Source of the DNA: Gammaproteobacteria bacterium
GTDB taxonomy: Bacteria > Pseudomonadota > Gammaproteobacteria > Steroidobacterales > Steroidobacteraceae
Direction of reading: 5' to 3'
NCBI GenBank assembly: GCA_028293725.1
Contig: JAQGOE010000036.1
Span: forward strand, 1-29,267
Length of the DNA stretch: 29,267 bases
Within the stretch, counting starts at the first letter, position 1; each line of letters starts with the position of its first letter. Position numbers and translations under genes: made by a program. Shown in pieces: positions 25,445-29,267 of the stretch. The notes below the pieces were generated by a model, which was not told where the DNA came from, did not search any database, and saw nothing but the letters and a program-made list of their open reading frames with translations.

Positions 25445-25660
25445 CAGCGGTGGGCGGTGGCGGCCTGGGCTCGTTATTTTTTGCTCAACGAAGGTTGGGA
25501 CTACAAGGTGGGTGGTCTTAGACGGCCGTTCGCCACTGTGCCCAACGAGTGAGACGCCTGCCGAATCGCGACGTCCCAGTCCCAGCCGTCTGGCCGCCGT
25601 CCGCCGTGAGCGCTCCACCTATCTCTGTGGCGGAATCAGCGGTCCCGGCCGCCGAATTAG

Positions 25661-25744
25661 ACGTCCCCCGCCGATCGATGCGAACGTGGCTCCGCACACG
25701 CTAGCGTTCGTGCAGGGCTCTCAGCCCGACGCGGCGTTAGCGCG
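25661..25744 (+). repeat. Degraded duplicate of the gltX 3' end
   Basis: Bases 25671-25683 repeat 13 bases of gltX (78-90) exactly, and 25699-25708 repeat the next 10 (91-100). The 23-base gltX segment is thus present, split by a 15-base insertion. Further on, 25728-25744 resembles gltX 132-149 with a few changes. The order and strand are the same as in gltX. It sits about 100 bases before tRNA-Ala. Confidence 0.55.
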
Positions 25745-25803
25745 AACTCAGCCGGCCTCCTGAGACGTGGTCGATTTTTGCCGACCTGCGGGTCCTGTCA
25801 GGC

Positions 25804-25832
25804 TTGACAATACGCAGGGGGATGCGTAGTTT
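25804..25832 (+). promoter_or_regulatory. tRNA-Ala promoter
   Basis: A perfect TTGACA at 25804-25809 is followed by a 17-base spacer and TAGTTT at 25827-25832. The GC-rich segment between this box and the tRNA (CCCGCGGCTCCGCG) resembles discriminators of growth-rate-controlled stable-RNA promoters. Transcription would begin about 9 bases before the mature tRNA. Confidence 0.7.
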
Positions 25833-25847
25833 CCCGCGGCTCCGCGT

Positions 25848-25923
25848 GGGGCCATAGCTCAGCTGGGAGAGCGCTTCCATGGCATGGAAGAGGTCGTCGG
25901 TTCGATCCCGACTGGCTCCACCA
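25848..25923 (+). tRNA. tRNA-Ala (anticodon GGC)
   Basis: A full cloverleaf can be drawn. The acceptor stem GGGGCCA pairs with TGGCTCC (one G-T pair), and the D arm is GCTC/GAGC. The anticodon stem CTTCC/GGAAG carries the loop ATGGCAT with anticodon GGC, and the T arm GTCGG/CCGAC carries the loop TTCGATC. The discriminator is A and CCA is encoded. It reads GCC/GCU alanine codons. tRNA-Ala genes lie near gltX in several gammaproteobacteria, which matches the gltX tail at the other end of the EPS locus. Confidence 0.97.
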
Positions 25924-25942
25924 ATATCCGTCTCGGAACGTC

Positions 25943-25991
25943 CCAGGAATCCTGGAACCGGCATAAACGCCAGGATTTAAAGGGAATTCCC
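25943..25991. repeat. Palindromes just downstream of tRNA-Ala
   Basis: CCAGGA-A-TCCTGG at 25943-25955 and GGGAATTCCC at 25982-25991 are perfect palindromes within 50 bases, 20 bases after the tRNA 3' end. The first could form a short hairpin, but no T-run follows, so a classical terminator is doubtful. The gap 25924-26138 holds no supported gene. Confidence 0.5.
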
Positions 25992-26138
25992 GTTCCGCTA
26001 CTTCTCGGGCTGGTGAGCACGATCCTGATTGGCGAGCTCGGCGGCGCGAATATGACCGAGTCAGTGTAGTGATCGGGAGCGATCTTGGACAAGCACGGTG
26101 CTATGCGCCGGCCATACGCTCCGCTGTAGGAGACCTCA

Positions 26139-26369
26139 ATGACCAGCGTAACCGTTCAGCTCAGTGAGCGAGAGATCGAGGCGCTAAAAGCACGTACCGG
26201 CAAAAGAAACGCGCAAGCGGCGCTGAAGGCATGGGCAGCTCGCGCGAATGCGGAGCGCACCGTGGCGAACCTAAGAGCTGCACTAAAGGAGTCGCTCCAG
26301 GAGGAAGCTGCGGGAAAGGGCAAGCGCTTCGGTAGCGGCCGCGAGGCTATCCGTTGGCTCGAGAGCTGA
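26139..26369 (+). CDS. Antitoxin of a YafQ-type toxin-antitoxin pair
   Basis: A 76-residue protein starting MTSVTVQLSEREIEALKART, a short beta-strand followed by helices, as in ribbon-helix-helix or RelB/DinJ-like DNA-binding antitoxins. A long charged helix follows, and the C-terminus GREAIRWLES would wrap the toxin. TAGGAG precedes the ATG at a good distance. Its end overlaps the toxin gene by 16 bases, the usual antitoxin-first order with coupled translation. The family name is not certain; identification relies mainly on the partner. It probably neutralises the toxin and represses the pair's own promoter. Confidence 0.7.
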   Translation: MTSVTVQLSEREIEALKARTGKRNAQAALKAWAARANAERTVANLRAALKESLQEEAAGKGKRFGSGREAIRWLES

Positions 26370-26701
26370 TAATTCTGCCGCGCTTCAAGCGCGACTACCG
26401 AATAGCGCGTAAGCACCCGGAGTTTGACGTCGAAACGCTCGAGTACGTTTTTGATGTCATGAGTTCCGGTGGCAAGTTACCGGAGGCTCTTCGGGAGCAT
26501 CGGCTCGACAAACGCAGCGTTAATTGGGTCGGATTTACGGAGTGCCATCTAGGGGCCGACCTGCTGCTCATCTACAGAGTCCGCCGAGAGTCGGTGACTC
26601 TTCATCGCATCGGAACTCACAAGAGTCTGTTTGTCTCAATGAAGAAGAGGGCACTCCGGAATACCGCGAAGAGGCGGCGAAGGTTGCCAAAGCCAAAATA
26701 A
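26354..26701 (+). CDS. YafQ-family mRNA interferase toxin
   Basis: A 115-residue RelE/YafQ-superfamily toxin that would cleave mRNA on the ribosome. The fold signature is clear: RFKRDYRIARKHPEFD, LPEALREHRL, ECHLGADLLLIYRV and RIGTHKSLF. His49, His65, Asp69, His89 and Phe93 line up with E. coli YafQ residues His50, His63, Asp67, His87 and Phe91, while the YafQ Trp68 position is Leu70. The start is TTG 26354, inside the antitoxin gene. The core matches the usual length of about 92 residues, and an additional basic tail (KKRALRNTAKRRRR) extends the C-terminus. It lies in the accessory flank downstream of tRNA-Ala. Confidence 0.85.
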   Translation: MARELIILPRFKRDYRIARKHPEFDVETLEYVFDVMSSGGKLPEALREHRLDKRSVNWVGFTECHLGADLLLIYRVRRESVTLHRIGTHKSLFVSMKKRALRNTAKRRRRLPKPK

Positions 26702-26769
26702 AACCCGACTCCGCCCTTCGTCGTTGCCTAGAGCTGTTTCTCACGGCTATTAGCCATGCGGCCCGCAAC

Positions 26770-27846
26770 TTAGGCTCTCCAGCCAACTCCCACCCCCGCG
26801 CGCTCGATCGAGCGAATGAGGGCACCGAGGTCCTCCACCAGTCGCCGCAGCATCAATCTCGCCCCTTCGCTGTTTGGCCATTGTTCGCGCAATGCCTGCG
26901 CAGCCTGCCCGCAACTGGCCCGTAGATCCTTGATGTCAGGAGGGCCGGCGCGACCGCGCGCCATCGTGGCTACTTGAGTCACTGTCTCAGCGAAGGCGTG
27001 CGCGAAATGCTCCACTGCGGGCAGAATGAGAGTTGCCGGCGCTTTGCTTACTGGCGCCTCGGGCGTAGGCTGCCCCTCGTCTGGTCGCTGTTCACCAGCC
27101 TGCAACTCCCGCTTCAAGAACGCGATATCCGCATGCATCTGCACGGTGTACTTCACTATCGCCGCGGCTGGTCCCTTGGCCGGCAACGCGTCGGGGCGGT
27201 CGCGGACTAGCAGCCCGAGCTCGCGTAACGATTGCCGTACGCGAAATTCAAACTTATCGCGACTCCTGGCGTCACCGGCTCGAGAGTCGACCGCGTATCG
27301 CAGCAACCCGGCAAACTCCTCGAGGAGTTTCGCCGTCGTGCGGGCTACCACGACTTCGCGGCGGCTCGGCATAACAGACACGGAAACCAGTGCGCCGATT
27401 AAAGCACCGAGGCCCACTCCGAGCATGCGAACACCGGCAACGTAAAGCGGCGCGCCGCTGGTCGCCGGCGCGGAGAGAACAATGATTGCCGCGATCATCG
27501 CGGTCCGAAAGGCGCTGTTATGAGCGGCAATGAGCGCCAGAGGCGATAGAGCGATCGCAATCAACAGAAGCTCCGGAATGTGGATGAGCCGCCCGAAGGT
27601 GGCCGCACATGCGATGCCCGCTCCAAGTAGGGTAGCCGTCAAACGCTCAAAACTCGCGCGTAGCACACCTCCGGAATGCGGTCGCGCAACGATCAAAGTG
27701 GTGATCACCGCGCTATAGGGCCCCGGCAGATGAATCATCGTCGTGCAAACGTAGGCCGCCAGGGCGGCAATCAACATTCGGGCGGCGGTGCGGCCCTCAT
27801 GCCAATCCGTCAGGGGCTTCGGGAGCACCGTCGACAGCGCAACCAT
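26770..27846 (-). CDS. FUSC-family membrane protein (short form)
   Basis: A 358-residue inner-membrane protein resembling the N-terminal half of fusaric-acid-resistance/aromatic-acid exporters. About six helices occupy residues 18-170 (MLIAALAAYVCTTMIHLPGP, TTLIVARPHSGGVL, LLGAGIACAATFGRL, IALSPLALIAA, GVGLGALIGALVSVSVM), with a cytoplasmic alpha-helical region after them. The full-length family has about 650 residues with two such halves, so this is a single-half form. The frame extends upstream to 28179, but the ATG at 27846, six bases after AAGGA, is chosen; the upstream part overlaps the divergent esterase. It may export an organic acid, but no substrate can be stated. Confidence 0.72.
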   Translation of the reverse strand: MVALSTVLPKPLTDWHEGRTAARMLIAALAAYVCTTMIHLPGPYSAVITTLIVARPHSGGVLRASFERLTATLLGAGIACAATFGRLIHIPELLLIAIALSPLALIAAHNSAFRTAMIAAIIVLSAPATSGAPLYVAGVRMLGVGLGALIGALVSVSVMPSRREVVVARTTAKLLEEFAGLLRYAVDSRAGDARSRDKFEFRVRQSLRELGLLVRDRPDALPAKGPAAAIVKYTVQMHADIAFLKRELQAGEQRPDEGQPTPEAPVSKAPATLILPAVEHFAHAFAETVTQVATMARGRAGPPDIKDLRASCGQAAQALREQWPNSEGARLMLRRLVEDLGALIRSIERAGVGVGWRA

Positions 27847-27890
27847 GGCTGTTCCTTTTGCTTTGAGACACAGATGCCAGGGAATCCATA

Positions 27891-27914
27891 TACTGATATA
27901 GTACGCATAGCGTA
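27891..27914. promoter_or_regulatory. Paired inverted repeats in divergent gap
   Basis: TACT-N5-AGTA (27891-27903) and TACGC-N3-GCGTA (27902-27914) overlap by two bases in the AT-rich part of the gap between the FUSC gene and the esterase pseudogene. They are placed as operator candidates for both directions. TTGATA on the minus strand at 27917-27912 could be a -35 box. Confidence 0.35.
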
Positions 27915-27985
27915 TCAAATTGGCCTGCAGGTATCCTATGTTCCGGCAGATTTCGCTCTGGCAATGTTCGGTGGGACAGGTCGCA

Positions 27986-29012
27986 ATGGGGCGTGCCTCT
28001 GTAGAGAGCCGTACGGTTGGTCCGAGGGCGCTGATGGCCTTGACGGCACTGTTCGTGGCGATGACAGCCGTTGCGACGACAGCGTCGATCGCAAACAGCG
28101 CGGAACCCATCCGCGTCCGAGTCCAAGGGGGCGTCCTCGTCGGCACCTTAGACAGTGGCGTCGAGTCATTCAAAGGCATCCCCTATGCCGCGCCACCGGC
28201 AGGAGCACTACGTTGGACACTGCCCCGGCCTGTGACGCCTTGGCCCGACGAGCGCGCAGCCGACGACTTCGGCCCGTCCTGCACGCAAAGCTCAATCCCA
28301 GCCTCCTCTGAGCGCGTTCGCCGCCGGTCGCTTCGCGCATATTCCCTTGATCATCGGCACGAATGACGAAGAGGGTGCACTGTTGGGTCCGGACGCCCGC
28401 ACGGAGGGGTTGTTCCCAAGGCTACCGAAGGAGGACCAGTCTCAGTTAGCGAAGCTCTACGGCCCGCAGGCGTCCAATGACACCTCGCTCGCCCGCCTCG
28501 AATTCCGTGATGGCTATTTCGCAAGCGAGGCGAGATGGATTGCCTCGAAGGTCAGCGCCGCCGGCGCTCCCGCCTACCTGTATCGTTTTGAATACGTGTT
28601 GGGGGTACTGCAGGCGCGGCGCACAGGCGCGTTTCATGGCTCCGAGGTTCCCTTCGTGTTCGATAGCCTGCCGACAAAACGGGTGGACGAGAATGATCTG
28701 CGGGTTGTGCGGGCCGTGCACGGCTGCTGGGCCGCCTTTGCGCGAACCGGTAAGCCAACCTGTGCGGACGCAGCCGACTGGCCTGCCTTCGGCGGCCAGG
28801 AAAACCAGGAAGTGGGAACCAAGGATCAGGCCAAGAAGGGCGAGGCTCACGCCAACACGGGCCACGCCGACGGTGGTGAGGTCAACAAATGGATGGTCTT
28901 CGACGCGCACCCCGGCGCCCGACCGGTCGATGGCACGGCGGCTCTCGATCTCCTCCAGTGTCGCCTCGCCGACGCGTCGCTGATCGGCTCAAGCCCATGT
29001 CCGCCGAAATAG
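27986..29012 (+). pseudogene. Type-B carboxylesterase, internally deleted and frameshifted
   Basis: Two pieces of one serine-esterase gene are present in different frames. The first (27986 to about 28290) has a signal peptide (MALTALFVAMTAVATTASIA) and the family N-terminus VRVQGGVLVGT, ESFKGIPYAAPPAGALRW, DDFGPSCTQ. The second (from about 28290 to the stop at 29012) begins FAAGRFAHIPLIIGTNDEEG and has GAFHGSEVPFVFD, whose His is the catalytic one, and the family C-terminus. Type-B carboxylesterases are about 500 residues. The middle, with the nucleophile elbow G-E-S-A-G and the acidic residue, is missing, so no active enzyme can form. The junction near 28280-28300 marks the deletion. Confidence 0.85.
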
Positions 29013-29086
29013 CCAGATCAGGTCCGACAAAGTTGACAAGGGGCCGTCGGTGGTGACCGTGGGTCACCTAGCTCAGCACTTCCAAC

Positions 29087-29266
29087 TCACGCAACCGGCC
29101 CGACCCGCGACGCCGTGCGCTCCGCCATTTCCTGATCCGACCGCCTCTTGAGATACCTCCGCATCGCCACCGACGCCCGGTCACTGGCGACCGACATCTC
29201 ATACGGCTCGTCGCCAGCCTCCGCGAGCGTTTGCTCAACCGCCGACAGCCCCGCGACGTCCTCGGC
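29087..29266 (-). CDS. C-terminal end of an unidentified protein (partial)
   Basis: An open minus-strand frame enters from the right edge and ends with TGA at 29087-29089, giving 59 residues with no stop. It contains LSAVEQTLAEAGDEPYEMSV, then ASVAMRRYLKRRSDQEMAER, a charged helical tail. I do not recognise the family. Real coding is plausible because of the charged, Ala-rich composition and because the gap to the esterase remnant is otherwise short, but the piece is too small to be sure. Confidence 0.4.
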   Translation of the reverse strand, partial: AEDVAGLSAVEQTLAEAGDEPYEMSVASDRASVAMRRYLKRRSDQEMAERTASRVGPVA

Positions 29267-29267
29267 A

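Larger units (their letters stand above)
24922..25847. other. Gene-poor region between EPS locus and tRNA-Ala
   Basis: No gene is supported across 926 bases. Frames are open on both strands but carry no recognisable domain, and their predicted products are low-complexity. The region holds the possible assembly-operon promoter, an inverted repeat CCAACA-N5-TGTTGG at 25133-25149, a Gly/Asn-coding hexamer repeat tract, a degraded copy of the gltX 3' end, and the tRNA-Ala promoter. It looks like decayed junction DNA. Confidence 0.6.

Noticed and set aside
25000..25450. CRISPR array suspected from repeated short units
   Set aside because: The units are a six-base microsatellite with no spacers, and no cas genes are present.
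24764..25552. Plus-strand open frame with a Gly-Asn tract as a possible secreted protein
   Set aside because: It starts antisense to the small exported protein gene, has no signal peptide or domain, and the tract alone does not support a gene.
26700..26769. Terminator between toxin and FUSC genes
   Set aside because: A T-rich stretch exists on the minus strand after a four-base-pair stem only; this is too weak to call.

Overview
The window is GC-rich, densely coded proteobacterial DNA. A gltX 3' end, a tRNA-Ala(GGC) gene with encoded CCA, WcaI/WcaF/WbaP-type enzymes and an EpsD-EpsE-EpsF-EpsG-EpsL export set together suggest a gamma- (or beta-) proteobacterium. I would guess a Xanthomonadales/Nevskiales/Steroidobacter-type lineage, but the sequence does not prove this. 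About 25 kb (175-24921) is one large Wzx/Wzy-type exopolysaccharide (EPS) locus lying between the end of gltX (1-155) and tRNA-Ala (25848-25923). The right part (25924-29267) is an accessory flank with a toxin-antitoxin pair, a FUSC-family membrane protein, a deleted carboxylesterase pseudogene and the end of an unidentified gene.

The EPS locus is split into several transcripts. (1) Minus strand, 24921 to 19868: a small exported protein, the undecaprenyl-phosphate sugar phosphotransferase that primes synthesis, EpsD (PPIase lipoprotein), EpsE (outer-membrane export protein) and EpsL (beta-barrel). (2) Minus strand, 19725 to 16388: a CgeB-like glycosyltransferase and a large secreted beta-helix protein. 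(3) Plus strand, 11653 to 16366: EpsF (chain-length/co-polymerase), EpsG (BY-kinase-like ATPase), a polysaccharide pyruvyl transferase and a Wzx flippase. (4) Minus strand, 11271 to 6127: glycosyltransferase, Wzy-like polymerase, glycosyltransferase, glycosyltransferase, joined by ATGA/TTGA/ATGA overlaps. (5) Plus strand, 4621 to 6116: a 2-oxoglutarate/Fe(II) oxygenase and a WcaF-type acetyltransferase. (6) Minus strand: a second beta-helix protein (4136 to 1695), then a WcaI-type glycosyltransferase (1458 to 175).

Taken together, a lipid-linked oligosaccharide would be started by the phosphotransferase and extended by up to five glycosyltransferases. It would be decorated with acetyl and ketal-pyruvyl groups, and possibly hydroxylated, flipped by Wzx, polymerised by the Wzy-like protein under EpsF/EpsG, exported through EpsE/EpsL/EpsD, and trimmed or processed by the two paralogous surface beta-helix proteins.

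Two signals are not explained by the genes. First, a conserved element of about 45-55 bp (GTTCGA-N18-AAGKT with shared internal bases) occurs three times, each time in a non-coding gap of the EPS locus (about 1580-1620, 4411-4465 and 11446-11501). It is a candidate locus-wide control site or unusual promoter. Second, a degraded copy of the gltX 3' end lies just before tRNA-Ala, so the EPS locus is bracketed by direct repeats of the gltX tail. This suggests it was inserted between gltX and tRNA-Ala.
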